Origin: Luteimonas fraxinea
GTDB lineage: Bacteria > Pseudomonadota > Gammaproteobacteria > Xanthomonadales > Xanthomonadaceae
Assembly (NCBI RefSeq): GCF_021233355.1
Contig: NZ_CP089507.1
Coordinates: forward strand, 1,612,001 to 1,676,000
Length of the DNA stretch: 64,000 nucleotides
Direction: 5' to 3'
Shown: positions 35,029 through 44,226 of the stretch, one piece after another
Layout: every line of letters begins with the position of its first letter
Numbering within the stretch: the first letter of the stretch is position 1
Translations under genes and position numbers: made by a program
The notes under the pieces: model-generated
Databases searched by the model: none
Seen by the model: the letters and a program-made list of their open reading frames with translations, nothing else
What the model was told of the DNA's origin: nothing

Positions 35029-36015
35029 TCAGCCGGCCGCGGGCGCGGCAGGGGCGGACGGGGACTGCGTGGCGGAGGCGGCAGCCTCGGCAGGCGCGGC
35101 GTCAGGCGACGGTGCGGGTGCGGCGTCGGCGGGGCCGGGCTCGCCCGGCGTCGGGATGGCGGGCGCGTTCTTCGCCTTCTCGGCGGCGAGCCAGGTGCCG
35201 AACTCCTCCGGCGACACGGCACGCACGACGATCGGCATGAAACCGTGGTCCTTGCCGCACAGTTCCGCGCACTGGCCGCGGTAGACGCCCGGCTCGAGGA
35301 TTTCGGTCCAGGCTTCGTTGACCAGGCCCGGGATCGCGTCCTGCTTCCAGCCGAACGCCGGCACCCACCAGGAATGGATCACGTCGTCAGCGGTCACAAC
35401 GAAGCGGATCTTGGTGTTGGTGGGCAGCACCAGCTGGTTGTCGACGTCGAGCAGGTAGTGGCCGTGCGCATCGAGCTCAGCGCGCGTGGTGTCGCGGCTC
35501 TGGCGCAGGCGGTCGCTCTCGCGGTCGAGGCGGCTGGTCAGCACCACGTCCTCGCCCATGTACTCGTACTTCCACATCCACTGCACGCCGGTGACCTTGA
35601 CGGTCATCGCCGCGTCGCGGGTGTCGTACATCGCGATCAGCTTCTGCGTCGCCGGCACCGCCATCAGCACCAGGATGACGATCGGGACGACGGTCCAGAT
35701 GACTTCGGCGGTGGTGTTGTGGGTGAACTGCGCCGCGGTGACCCCGCGCGACTTGCGGAAGCGGAACATCGCCACCGCCATCGCACCGAACACCAGCACG
35801 CCGATCACGACGCACACCCACAGCGCGAGCATGTGCGCGTCGTAGGCGTGCTGGGCGGAGGTGGTGACACCGCGGCCCATGTTGAGCTGCCACGGCTTGG
35901 GATCTGCGGACTGCGCCAGAACGTTCGTCGATGCCAGAAGCGCGGCAGCGCCCCCCATCCACAGTCTGGACGCGTACCTGTTGGAACAAGCGCCTTGCTT
36001 CACATCGGACCCCAT
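35029..36015 (-). CDS. ctaC: cytochrome c oxidase subunit II
   Basis: Carries the binuclear CuA site that accepts electrons from cytochrome c. The roughly 328-residue product has a signal-like N-terminus (LWMGGAAALLASTNVLAQS), two membrane helices (about 62-84 and 105-127) and a periplasmic cupredoxin domain. CuA ligands are in DDVIHSWWVPAFG (His) and CAELCGKDHGFM (Cys-x3-Cys, His, Met). A Pro/Ala-rich tail of about 45 residues follows. The start is set at the ATG at 36013-36015, the first that leaves a normal signal peptide; 17 upstream in-frame codons exist. It begins the cox operon. Confidence 0.94.
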   Translation of the reverse strand: MGSDVKQGACSNRYASRLWMGGAAALLASTNVLAQSADPKPWQLNMGRGVTTSAQHAYDAHMLALWVCVVIGVLVFGAMAVAMFRFRKSRGVTAAQFTHNTTAEVIWTVVPIVILVLMAVPATQKLIAMYDTRDAAMTVKVTGVQWMWKYEYMGEDVVLTSRLDRESDRLRQSRDTTRAELDAHGHYLLDVDNQLVLPTNTKIRFVVTADDVIHSWWVPAFGWKQDAIPGLVNEAWTEILEPGVYRGQCAELCGKDHGFMPIVVRAVSPEEFGTWLAAEKAKNAPAIPTPGEPGPADAAPAPSPDAAPAEAAASATQSPSAPAAPAAG

Positions 36016-36248
36016 ACCTGAGCTGGCCTTGGTGCTGGCGGGAACGCGTCCGTCCTCGCCCGGCAATGGGTGCCGGGAGATATCGCAGGAGCGGCGGCGT
36101 GCTGCGAATAACGCATGAATGGTAGCTGTCGGCGTTCGGCAGGGGCAAGCCGCGCTGCCGCAACCGCTGCGACCCCTCGGGTCGGCCCGGGTGTCGAGAG
36201 GCGCCGGCGCGGGCTATAGCCTGTCTTACGCAGCCCGAGGATACCCCC

Positions 36249-36875
36249 ATGGCCCACCGTTCTCCCGTTTCTCCGCCGATGCCTGTCGATGGCGGTGTGC
36301 GCCGGTCGCAGACCCTGCGCGCCCTGCCCGCCTCGAACACGGCCACGCGCCGGGGTTTCGGGGGTCTGCTGCCCACGCGCCAGCGGCTGCGGCTGGACCT
36401 GCGTGATGCCGACGGTCAGGGCGGCAGCTTCACCGCTGACGACATTCTCGGCGCCGGTGCGCGGCGGCATGGCGAGCACGGCCCGCGCGTGCGCCTACCT
36501 GACCTGCTCGAAGGCAGCTTCGCCGACGCCGCCGCGCAGTGCCTGGCCGTGGCCGAATCGGTGATCGGCCTGCATCGCACACGGCTGTACCTCGATCCGC
36601 TCGATCGCAGCGGCACTGCCCGGGGTAACGGCCTGCTGATCGAATGGAAACAGCCGCACGGCGACGCGCCGATGATCGAAAGCGTGACGCTGGAGACTTT
36701 CTGCGGCGGCCACTGGCACCCGCGCGCGGGCACGCTGCCGCCTGCGCACGGCGCGGCGATGGTCGAACTGGCGGCCTGCATGCCGCGGCTGCTGCAGCCG
36801 TTGAACGCACTGGCCGCCACCCATGCCCGCGTGCGCTTCGCGATGCGGACCTACGACGCGCCCGTCATCGCCTGA
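36249..36875 (+). CDS. uncharacterised protein, 208 residues
   Basis: I do not recognise this protein. It has no signal peptide, membrane segment or clear motif. It begins with a low-complexity Arg/Pro region (1-45), then a mixed alpha/beta part with two Cys in different segments (about 97 and 153). The frame is supported by good codon periodicity and an ATG at 36249 after GGAT. It stands alone between the divergent ctaC and the following putA. It could be regulatory or structural; nothing in the sequence decides. Confidence 0.55.
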   Translation: MAHRSPVSPPMPVDGGVRRSQTLRALPASNTATRRGFGGLLPTRQRLRLDLRDADGQGGSFTADDILGAGARRHGEHGPRVRLPDLLEGSFADAAAQCLAVAESVIGLHRTRLYLDPLDRSGTARGNGLLIEWKQPHGDAPMIESVTLETFCGGHWHPRAGTLPPAHGAAMVELAACMPRLLQPLNALAATHARVRFAMRTYDAPVIA

Positions 36876-36930
36876 ACACGACGCCCGTTTCCGGGCGTGT
36901 TTCGCACAGTGATGGAGCCGGCCGGCAGGC

Positions 36931-36936
36931 TAGAAT
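36931..36936 (+). promoter_or_regulatory. putative putA -10 element
   Basis: TAGAAT at 36931-36936 would start transcription near 36943, about 24 bases before the putA TTG start. No clear -35 is present. The TAG of the box is also the in-frame stop upstream of putA. Confidence 0.4.
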
Positions 36937-36966
36937 TCCGCTTCTGTCTCTGCCGGTCGTCACGCC

Positions 36967-39900
36967 TTGAACGCCAGTCTGTCGCCCGCCGCGCCTGCGG
37001 CCTCCCTTCAGCCGCAGCGCGACGCGATCACCGCCGCCTGGACCGGCGATGAAACCGAGCGCGTCCATGCGCTGCTGGCCGAAGCACGCCAGCCCGACGC
37101 CGACCGCGCCGCGATCCAGGCGACGGCCGCCGATCTGGTCCGCCGCGTGCGCCTGCGCGCGCAGGACCGCGGCGCGATCGAGGCCTTCATGCAGCAGTAC
37201 GACCTCGGCAGCGAGGAAGGCGTGCTGCTGATGTGCGTGGCCGAAGCGCTGCTGCGCATTCCGGACGAAGACACCGCCGATGCGCTGATCCGCGACAAGC
37301 TGGGCGAAGCCAACTGGCGCAAGCACATGGGCCAGTCGGATTCGGTGCTGGTCAATGCGTCGACCTGGGGCCTGATGCTGACCGGGCGTCTGGTCGATCT
37401 GGCCGACGACACCAAGCGCAACGTGCACAACGCCTTCCAGCGCCTGATCGGCCGCGTCGGCGAGCCGGTGATCCGTCTCGCGGTGCGCCAGGCGATGCGG
37501 ATCATGGGCCACCAGTTCGTCATGGGCCGCACGATCGGCGAAGCGCTGACGCGCTCGCGCAAGGGCGACAACGCCGCCTACCGCTATTCGTTCGACATGC
37601 TCGGCGAGGCCGCGCTGACCCAGCACGACGCCGACCGGTATCTGAAGGCCTACCGCGATGCGATCGACGCGATCGGCCGCACCGGCCCGTTCGAGGACGA
37701 GATCACCGCCCCGTCGATCTCGGTCAAGCTGTCGGCGCTGCATCCCCGCTACGAACATGCCAAGCACGCACGCGTGCTGGCCGAACTCGCACCGCGCGTG
37801 CTCGACCTCGCCCAGCGCGCGAAGAGCTACCGCATCGGCCTGACCGTCGACGCCGAGGAAGCCGATCGCCTGGAACTGTCGCTCGACGTCATCGAAGCCG
37901 CGCTCACCGATGCCTCGCTGGCCGGCTGGCATGGTTTCGGCATCGTCGTGCAGGCCTACCAGAAGCGCGCGCCGTTCGTGATCGACTGGATCGCCGCACT
38001 GGCCCGCGCGCACGGCCGTCGCATTCCAGTGCGCCTGGTCAAGGGCGCGTACTGGGACAGCGAGGTCAAGCGCGCCCAGGTCGAAGGCCATCCGGGCTAC
38101 CCGGTGTTCACGCGCAAGCCGAATACCGACGTCAGCTATCTCGCCAACGCGCGCCGCCTGCTGTCGGCGACCGATGCGATCTACCCGATGTTCGCCACGC
38201 ACAACGCGCACACGATTGCGGCGGTGCACAGGCTGGGGATGACGCTGCGCAACGGCGCCGGCGCGAAGCCCTACGAATTCCAGAAGCTCCACGGCATGGG
38301 CGACGACCTGTACGCCGAGGTCATCCCGGCCGACCGTCTCGACGTGCCCTGCCGCGTCTATGCGCCGGTCGGCTCGCACGAGGACCTGCTGCCGTATCTG
38401 GTACGTCGCCTGCTCGAGAACGGCGCTAACTCCAGCTTCGTCAACCGCATCAGCGACGAGGATGTCGCGATCGACGATCTGATCCGCGACCCGGTCGAGG
38501 TCGTCGCCGGTTTCGAATCCATTCCCCATCCCCGCATTCCGCTGCCGGTCGATCTCTTCCGCAGCCAGTTCCAAGACAGGAGCAATTCCATGGGCGTCAA
38601 TCTCGCCAACGACGCACAGCTCGCCACGCTGGCCGCGCAGATCCAGGCCGCGACCGGTCCGTGGACCGCCGGCCCGCTGGTGCCGGGCGCGACCAGCGCC
38701 GGCGCGACCGTCGAGGTCACCAGCCCCGCCGACCGCCGCGTGCGCGTGGGCCAGTGGCAGGCCGCCGACGGCGCGACCGTCGAACAGGCGCTGCGCAATG
38801 CGACCGAGGCGCACGCGGACTGGAATGCGGTGCCGGCCGCGTCGCGTGCGGCGATCCTCGAGCACGCCGCCGACCTGCTGGAATCGCGCACGCCCGACTA
38901 CATCGCGATGTGCACGCGCGAAGCCGGCAAGACGATTCCCGACGGCGTGGCCGAAGTGCGCGAAGCGGTGGATTTCCTGCGCTACTACGCCGCCGAGGCG
39001 CGCCGCCTGTTCGTCATCGAGGCGCTGCCCGGCCCGACAGGCGAATCCAACAGCCTGCAGCTCTCCGGCCGCGGCGTGTTCGTGTGCATCAGCCCGTGGA
39101 ACTTCCCGCTGGCGATCTTCGCCGGCCAGATCGCCGCCGCGCTCGCCGCGGGCAATACCGTGATCGCCAAGGCCGCTGAGCAGACCACGCTGGTCGGCCA
39201 CGCCGCGGTGAAGCTGCTGCACGAAGCCGGCGTGCCGGCGCACGTGCTGCAGTACGTGCCCGGCGATGGCGCCAGCGTCGGCGCCGCGCTCACTGCCGAT
39301 CCACGCGTCGCCGGCGTCGTGTTCACCGGCTCCAACGCAACCGCATTGGCGATCAACCGCGCGCTTGCCGCGCGCGACGGCGCGATCGGCACGCTGATCG
39401 CCGAGACCGGCGGCCAGAACGCGCTGATCGCCGACTCCTCGGCGCTGCCCGAACAGCTGGTCAAGGACGCACTGGGTTCGGCGTTCACCTCGGCAGGCCA
39501 GCGCTGCTCGGCCGCGCGCGTGCTGTTCGTGCAGGACGACATCGCCGACAAGGTGATTGGCATGCTGTCGGGCGCAATGCAGGAACTCACCGTCGGCGAT
39601 CCCGCGCTGCTGTCGACCGACGTCGGCCCGGTGATCGATGCCGATGCGTTGCGCATGCTCGACGCGCACGCCGAGCGCATGGCCAGCGAAGCGCGCCTGA
39701 TCGCGACCACGCCGGTCGGCCCCGAGGTTGCCCACGGCACCTTCTTCGCGCCGCGCGCGTGGGAACTGCAGTCGCTGACCCAGCTGCAGCGCGAGAACTT
39801 CGGCCCGGCGCTGCACGTGATCCGCTGGAAGGCCGACCAGCTCGACGCCGTGATCGATGCGATCAACAACACCGGCTACGGCCTGACGCTGGGCATCCAT

Positions 39901-40143
39901 TCGCGCATCGACGAGACCGTCGAGAAGATCAGCGCGCGCGCCCGCGTCGGCAACGTCTACGTCAACCGCAACCAGATCGGCGCGGTCGTCGGCGTGCAGC
40001 CCTTCGGTGGTCAGCGCCTGTCGGGCACCGGCCCCAAGGCCGGCGGTTCGCACTACCTGCCGCGTTTCACCGCCGAAAAGACCGTGACCATCAACACCAC
40101 GGCAGCGGGTGGCAACGCGTCGCTGCTGACGCTCGGCGAGTAA
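36967..40143 (+). CDS. putA: bifunctional proline dehydrogenase/P5C dehydrogenase
   Basis: Oxidises proline to glutamate: an FAD proline dehydrogenase (about 60-500) passes electrons to quinone, and a C-terminal aldehyde dehydrogenase (about 540-1050) oxidises pyrroline-5-carboxylate with NAD. Length is 1058 residues. In the first domain, VRLVKGAYWDSEVKRAQ and VYAPVGSHEDLLPYLVRRLLENGAN mark the barrel. In the second, catalytic Cys847 (GQRCSAARV) and Glu813 (IAETGGQNA) are visible. There is no N-terminal ribbon-helix-helix, so it should not self-repress as enterobacterial PutA does. The start is TTG at 36967; no in-frame ATG or GTG lies between it and the upstream stop. Confidence 0.96.
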   Translation: MNASLSPAAPAASLQPQRDAITAAWTGDETERVHALLAEARQPDADRAAIQATAADLVRRVRLRAQDRGAIEAFMQQYDLGSEEGVLLMCVAEALLRIPDEDTADALIRDKLGEANWRKHMGQSDSVLVNASTWGLMLTGRLVDLADDTKRNVHNAFQRLIGRVGEPVIRLAVRQAMRIMGHQFVMGRTIGEALTRSRKGDNAAYRYSFDMLGEAALTQHDADRYLKAYRDAIDAIGRTGPFEDEITAPSISVKLSALHPRYEHAKHARVLAELAPRVLDLAQRAKSYRIGLTVDAEEADRLELSLDVIEAALTDASLAGWHGFGIVVQAYQKRAPFVIDWIAALARAHGRRIPVRLVKGAYWDSEVKRAQVEGHPGYPVFTRKPNTDVSYLANARRLLSATDAIYPMFATHNAHTIAAVHRLGMTLRNGAGAKPYEFQKLHGMGDDLYAEVIPADRLDVPCRVYAPVGSHEDLLPYLVRRLLENGANSSFVNRISDEDVAIDDLIRDPVEVVAGFESIPHPRIPLPVDLFRSQFQDRSNSMGVNLANDAQLATLAAQIQAATGPWTAGPLVPGATSAGATVEVTSPADRRVRVGQWQAADGATVEQALRNATEAHADWNAVPAASRAAILEHAADLLESRTPDYIAMCTREAGKTIPDGVAEVREAVDFLRYYAAEARRLFVIEALPGPTGESNSLQLSGRGVFVCISPWNFPLAIFAGQIAAALAAGNTVIAKAAEQTTLVGHAAVKLLHEAGVPAHVLQYVPGDGASVGAALTADPRVAGVVFTGSNATALAINRALAARDGAIGTLIAETGGQNALIADSSALPEQLVKDALGSAFTSAGQRCSAARVLFVQDDIADKVIGMLSGAMQELTVGDPALLSTDVGPVIDADALRMLDAHAERMASEARLIATTPVGPEVAHGTFFAPRAWELQSLTQLQRENFGPALHVIRWKADQLDAVIDAINNTGYGLTLGIHSRIDETVEKISARARVGNVYVNRNQIGAVVGVQPFGGQRLSGTGPKAGGSHYLPRFTAEKTVTINTTAAGGNASLLTLGE

Positions 40144-40318
40144 TCGCGGCTTGCGCGGCATGCCGCGCGCGATGATGAGTGCCCGCTGCGCTTCGGCTGT
40201 CAGCGGCGCTTTGGTCGCGGCAGATAGTTCGCCGCGATTCGTTCGGCCGGAATGCTGCTCGCTGAGTGAAATCTTTTGATCAGCAAAATGCTCTGATCGT
40301 GAGCGGCCCTCACCCCAA

Positions 40319-40341
40319 CCCCTCTCCCGGAGGGAGAGGGG
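40319..40341. repeat. C/G-rich hairpin after putA
   Basis: Arms CCCCTCTCCC and GGGAGAGGGG with a 3-base loop, in the context CACCCCAACCCCTCTCCC. It belongs to the dispersed repeat type also seen at 11216-11236. The surrounding 40144-40422 holds no other supported feature. Confidence 0.7.
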
Positions 40342-40422
40342 CTTGAGGCGCGCCGCGAGGCCGACGCGTTCGCACGCGGCGGCTAAGATTCTGCATTCCC
40401 CACTTCATCCCTCACGGCCCCG

Positions 40423-41337
40423 ATGGCCTTCGATGCCTTTGCCCTGATCCTGGCGATGCTCGCGCTGGGCATGCTGTTCGCCCGCTTGCGGGTGATGCCG
40501 GCCAATGCCGCCGAGGTGCTCAACCTCGTCGTACTCTACGTCTGTCTGCCGGCCGCGGTGCTGGTGCACGTGCCGAAGCTGAGCTTCGATACGACGCTGC
40601 TCGGCGTTGCGGCGACGCCGTGGCTGCTCGCGGTCGCGACGCTCGCGCTGGTGTTGCCGCTGGCGCGCTGGCTGAAGTTCCGGCGCGACGAGACCGCCGT
40701 GCTGCTGCTGTGCGTGGCGCTGTGCAACAGCAGTTTCATCGGCTATCCGATGGTCGCCGCGTTGCTGGGCGAGGACGCGGTCGCCTACGCGGTGGTCTAC
40801 GACCAGTTCGGCACCTTCGTGCTGCTGTCGACGTTCGGCCTGACGATCCTCGCGCGCTACAGCGGCGACACGCCGCCGGGCTGGCGCGACATCGCGCGGC
40901 GCATCGTGCGGTTTCCGCCGGTGTGGGCGCTCGCGTTCGGCCTGACGCTGATGCCGGCCGCGCCGCCGGCCTGGATCGCCTCGGCGCTGGAGAATCTGGC
41001 CGGCGCGCTGTTGCCGCTGGTGATGCTGGCGGTGGGGCTGTCGATCCAGCTGCGCATGCCGCGCGACGAGATCCGCCCGCTGGCGGCCGGGCTGGTGCTG
41101 AAACTGCTGGTGATGCCGGCGATCGCGCTGCCGCTGTCGCTGCTGTTCGGCATGTCCGGGACGATGCTGCAGGCGAACGTGCTGGAGTCGGCGATGCCGA
41201 GCATGATCACCGCCGCGGCGCTGGCGATCGCGCAGGGACTGGCGCCGCGGCTCGCGGCAGCACTGGTCGGTTACGGAATCCTGCTGTCGCTGGTGACGTT
41301 GCCGGCGTGGGCGTGGGTGCTGGGGCGGTTCGTGTAA
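40423..41337 (+). CDS. AEC-family transporter
   Basis: Inner-membrane carrier of 304 residues in the auxin efflux carrier/malate permease family. Ten hydrophobic helices are arranged as two five-helix halves separated by a hydrophilic centre. LCNSSFIGYPMVAALLGEDAV in the fourth-fifth helix region and NVLESAMPSMITAAALA near the C-terminal half carry the family's broken-helix Asn/Pro residues. The substrate is likely a carboxylate or amino acid but is unknown. It is monocistronic with its own start 40 bases after a TAAGAT element. Confidence 0.85.
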   Translation: MAFDAFALILAMLALGMLFARLRVMPANAAEVLNLVVLYVCLPAAVLVHVPKLSFDTTLLGVAATPWLLAVATLALVLPLARWLKFRRDETAVLLLCVALCNSSFIGYPMVAALLGEDAVAYAVVYDQFGTFVLLSTFGLTILARYSGDTPPGWRDIARRIVRFPPVWALAFGLTLMPAAPPAWIASALENLAGALLPLVMLAVGLSIQLRMPRDEIRPLAAGLVLKLLVMPAIALPLSLLFGMSGTMLQANVLESAMPSMITAAALAIAQGLAPRLAAALVGYGILLSLVTLPAWAWVLGRFV

Positions 41338-41436
41338 CGACGACGGTGCCGGGTGATGGGTTTCGCTGTGCTCTACCCATCCTACGAAAGTGGGGAACCG
41401 CGCGAACTGTTTCAGAAGGCACGCCGGAACGCCCAC

Positions 41437-41464
41437 AAAAAAAGCCCCGCCGAAGCGGGGCTTT
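41437..41464 (-). terminator. intrinsic terminator of fadL-like gene
   Basis: On the minus strand, AAAGCCCCGC-TTCG-GCGGGGCTTT is followed by TTTTGTG, a textbook stem with tetraloop and U run, 24 bases after the stop. Confidence 0.9.
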
Positions 41465-41487
41465 CTCTTGTCACGATGTCACTTGGA

Positions 41488-42834
41488 TCAGAAGCGGTAC
41501 TGCGCCGACAAGCCGAACAGGTTGGCGTCGCCGTCGAAGTTGCCGGCCACGCGGCTGCCGCCGCTGGTGGTGTCGATCTTCGGATCGCGCGGTGCGATGT
41601 GCGTGTACGCGAAGTTGACGTCGAACGCGTCGCTCATCGCCCAGGTCGCACCGACCGAGTAGAAGATGCGGTTCGCGTCGGGCAGGCGCGGGGTGCGGTG
41701 CTCGAGGCTGGTCGGGGTTTCGTCGTACGCGACGCCGCCACGCAGCTTCCAGCTGTCGTTGAGCTTGAACTCGGCGCCGACGGCGGCGAAGTACGTGTCC
41801 TTCCACTCGAAGGGCTCGACCGAATCCGGATCCGGGTTGTCGAACTGGATGCGGACTTCGCGCAGCGAGGACCAGTCGGTCCGGGCGTACGTGGCCGACA
41901 GCTGCAGGGCATCGGTGACCTGCCAGGCGGCGCCGACGTTGAGGATCGACGGGGTGGTCAGCTCGGCCGCGACGGCGCCGTTCTGGAACAACGGACGCGT
42001 GGTGGGGCTGCTGGCCAGCACGGCCTGCACGTTGCCCGGCACGGTCCAGTCGACGGTGCCTTCCAGCTCGTAATCGATCTCGGAGCGGTAGCTCACGCCG
42101 ATCGACAGATTGTCGGTCGGACGCAGGTTCGCGCCGAGGATGTAACCGAAGCCGTTGTCGTCGCCCTGCACGTCGGCCAGGCCGTCAGCAGCCTGCGGAC
42201 GCGCGAACGGAAGCGGACGGGTCTGCGGGTTGGCGAACAGCAGCGAACCGAAGTCCACGGCCTTCGACAGGGTGACGTCGGCGCGCGAGGCGATGACGCC
42301 CAGACCCACCGAGAAGCGGTCGGTGATGTCGATCGCGCCCGACAGGGTCAGGTCGACGATCTTCACGTCCGAGGTCTGCGCGGCATAACGGCCGACCCAG
42401 CCCGCGTCGTATTCGGTCTTCAGACCGAACGGCGCGCTGATCATCGCGCCGAGCGCGACGCCGTTGTCGAGCTTGTGCACGACCGACAGCGCGGGGATCG
42501 GGGTCACGTCGCCGGCGTTGCCGCCGTTGCTGCCCGTGAGCGGACGGCCGAGCGCGTCGGTGCCACTGCCCTGGAACTCGTAGTTGAGGTCGATGACGGT
42601 CAGGTCGGCCTGCACCGTGGTGCCGGTGAACTGGGTCATCACCGCCGGGTTGTTGGTCACGACCGAGCTGTCGCCGGTCTTGGCGGCGGTGCCGGCGAAG
42701 GCGCTGCCCTGCGACTTGACGCTGTTTTCCTTGAGCTGGAAGCCGGCCGCGTTGGCCTGGCCTGCAAACGCCAGCGCGGCGGCGATGCCGACAGCGAGGA
42801 CGGTGTTCTGCGTGTAGCGGGGGGTGGTAGCCAT
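41488..42834 (-). CDS. FadL/OmpP1/TodX outer-membrane transporter
   Basis: Outer-membrane beta-barrel of 448 residues in the FadL family, taking up long-chain fatty acids or other hydrophobic compounds. The signal peptide ends at AFAGQANA (about 30), leaving a mature AGFQLKENSVKSQGSAFAG, the hatch-domain N-terminus typical of the family. The NNPAVMTQF segment follows. The C-terminal strand ends in Phe (LSAQYRF), required for BAM insertion. The ATG at 42832-42834 is chosen; upstream codons look untranslated. A TATAGT -10-like element lies about 117 bases upstream. Confidence 0.92.
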   Translation of the reverse strand: MATTPRYTQNTVLAVGIAAALAFAGQANAAGFQLKENSVKSQGSAFAGTAAKTGDSSVVTNNPAVMTQFTGTTVQADLTVIDLNYEFQGSGTDALGRPLTGSNGGNAGDVTPIPALSVVHKLDNGVALGAMISAPFGLKTEYDAGWVGRYAAQTSDVKIVDLTLSGAIDITDRFSVGLGVIASRADVTLSKAVDFGSLLFANPQTRPLPFARPQAADGLADVQGDDNGFGYILGANLRPTDNLSIGVSYRSEIDYELEGTVDWTVPGNVQAVLASSPTTRPLFQNGAVAAELTTPSILNVGAAWQVTDALQLSATYARTDWSSLREVRIQFDNPDPDSVEPFEWKDTYFAAVGAEFKLNDSWKLRGGVAYDETPTSLEHRTPRLPDANRIFYSVGATWAMSDAFDVNFAYTHIAPRDPKIDTTSGGSRVAGNFDGDANLFGLSAQYRF

Positions 42835-42950
42835 GTGTCGTGTTCTCTCCCGAACAGGTGTTGTGGTGATGCTGCGCCTGGCGTGGACGGGGCCCCCTCC
42901 GTCCGCCACCACCTGTCGGAATTCCCCTCCCGAACGCGCGTAGCGGGCGC

Positions 42951-42956
42951 ACTATA
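42951..42956 (-). promoter_or_regulatory. putative fadL -10 element
   Basis: TATAGT reads on the minus strand with a weak -35 region (GTTTTC-like) upstream. It would give a 5' leader of about 110 bases before the fadL-type gene, long enough to carry post-transcriptional control. Confidence 0.4.
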
Positions 42957-43060
42957 CCGTACGATTGCGTGTGGAAAACTTGCTGCGATGCGGCATTCCC
43001 GGGGCCTGTTTTCCCGTCCGCTTTACCGGCCCTGCGACGGCCCTCGACAATGGTCGCCCG

Positions 43061-43759
43061 ATGTTCGTCTCGATCCCCAACCGGCATGCGCGCACCCCCT
43101 TCCGCTGGGCGGTGCCGATGCTGTGCGCGTTGCTGTGGCTGGCATTCCTGTGGGCGAGCACGCGCTCGGCCAACGAGCACTACACGCTGCTGCTCGACTG
43201 GGGCGCGTTGTATGGCGGGCCGGTCGGGACCGACGGCACCCTGGTGAACTGGCTCGACGCCGGGCCGTGGCTGCGCCTGGTGACCGCGCTGTTCCTGCAT
43301 GCGGACTGGGCGCACCTGCTCGGCAACCTGGTGTTCCTGCTGATCTTCGGCCTGCCGGCGGAACGCCTGATGGGCGCGTGGCGGCTGCTGGTGCTCTTCA
43401 TCGTCGGCGGGGCGCTGGCGAATCTGTCGGCGGTGCTGGCGATCGGCGCGCCGGACCGGCTCATCATCGGCGCGAGTGGTGCGGTGTCGGCCTTGATCGG
43501 CGCGTACCTCGCGCTGTTCCCGCGCGCGCGGTTGGGCGTGGTGGTGCCGCTGGGCCTGTTCCTGGAATTTGTGCGAGCGCCGGCTTCGCTGCTGATCGGC
43601 GTGTGGGCGGTGCTGCAGGTGATCTTCGCCTACATCGGCCCGGCCTTCGGCGCCGTGGCGTGGACCGCGCATCTGGCCGGCTTCCTGTTCGGCGTGGTGT
43701 TCGCGCTGATCTCGCGGCACGCCATCGGCCAGCGGCTGCGGCGGCTCAAGGGCTATTGA
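43061..43759 (+). CDS. rhomboid-family intramembrane serine protease
   Basis: Six-helix membrane protease of 232 residues that cleaves membrane helices. The catalytic dyad is S139 in IIGASGAVSAL and H204 in AHLAGFLFG. The oxyanion/L1 segment is LFLHADWAHLLGNLVFLL with H80, H85 and N89 and is complete. A long loop (about 40-66) follows the first helix. The ATG at 43061 gives the usual short cytoplasmic N-terminus. The DUF1820 gene follows after 21 bases but seems to have its own promoter. Confidence 0.9.
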   Translation: MFVSIPNRHARTPFRWAVPMLCALLWLAFLWASTRSANEHYTLLLDWGALYGGPVGTDGTLVNWLDAGPWLRLVTALFLHADWAHLLGNLVFLLIFGLPAERLMGAWRLLVLFIVGGALANLSAVLAIGAPDRLIIGASGAVSALIGAYLALFPRARLGVVVPLGLFLEFVRAPASLLIGVWAVLQVIFAYIGPAFGAVAWTAHLAGFLFGVVFALISRHAIGQRLRRLKGY

Positions 43760-43768
43760 GCGGCGCTC

Positions 43769-43774
43769 TATAAT
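43769..43774 (+). promoter_or_regulatory. TATAAT box implying a leaderless DUF1820 transcript
   Basis: Perfect TATAAT ends 6 bases before the DUF1820 ATG (TATAATCGGCGCATG). Normal spacing would put the first transcribed base at or next to the A of the ATG. No convincing -35 is seen, and no Shine-Dalgarno sequence fits in the gap. Confidence 0.6.
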
Positions 43775-43780
43775 CGGCGC

Positions 43781-44104
43781 ATGACAGGCAAGACGCTCTA
43801 CAGGGTCACGTTCCTCAGCCACGGCAAGGTCTACGCGCTGTATGCGCGGCAGGTCGAAAGCGGCCGGCTGTGGGGCTTCGTCGAAGTGTCCGAGCTGGTG
43901 TTCGATGTCCACGACGGCCTCGTCGTCGACCCGACCGAGGAACGCCTGCGCGACGAGTTCGCCGGCACGCGCGCACTGCACCTGCCGATGCAGAGCGTGC
44001 TCCGCGTGGAGGAAGTCGAGAAGAAAGGCCCGTCGGCGATCCGCGACGCGTCCACCGGCGAGGCCGTGGTCACGCCGTTTCCGCTGCCCGCGCGGCCGCG
44101 CTGA
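43781..44104 (+). CDS. DUF1820 family protein
   Basis: Protein of 107 residues of the DUF1820 family found in gammaproteobacteria. It begins TLYRVTFLSHGKVYALYARQV, contains GFVEVSELVF, and ends in a positively charged tail; a DPTEERLRDEFA stretch is typical. The function is unknown. The ATG at 43781 is supported by homologous length and by the TATAAT box just upstream. There is no clear ribosome-binding site, consistent with a leaderless mRNA. Confidence 0.88.
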   Translation: MTGKTLYRVTFLSHGKVYALYARQVESGRLWGFVEVSELVFDVHDGLVVDPTEERLRDEFAGTRALHLPMQSVLRVEEVEKKGPSAIRDASTGEAVVTPFPLPARPR

Positions 44105-44226
44105 CCCCTGCACGACGCGGCCCCGCCGGGGCACCGCGTTACACTCGCCGGCCCACGCGGCCGTCGCGCGCCGGCTGCGAAGCTGGCCCCGCGCGCCGTC
44201 ACCCAGGCGTACCGCCCAAGGCAACG

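Noticed and set aside
36865-40161. Open frame of about 1,100 codons on the minus strand across putA
   Set aside because: It is the antisense of a clearly recognised enzyme with intact catalytic residues. Its product is His/Arg/Gln-rich without domains, as expected from GC-skewed codon positions.
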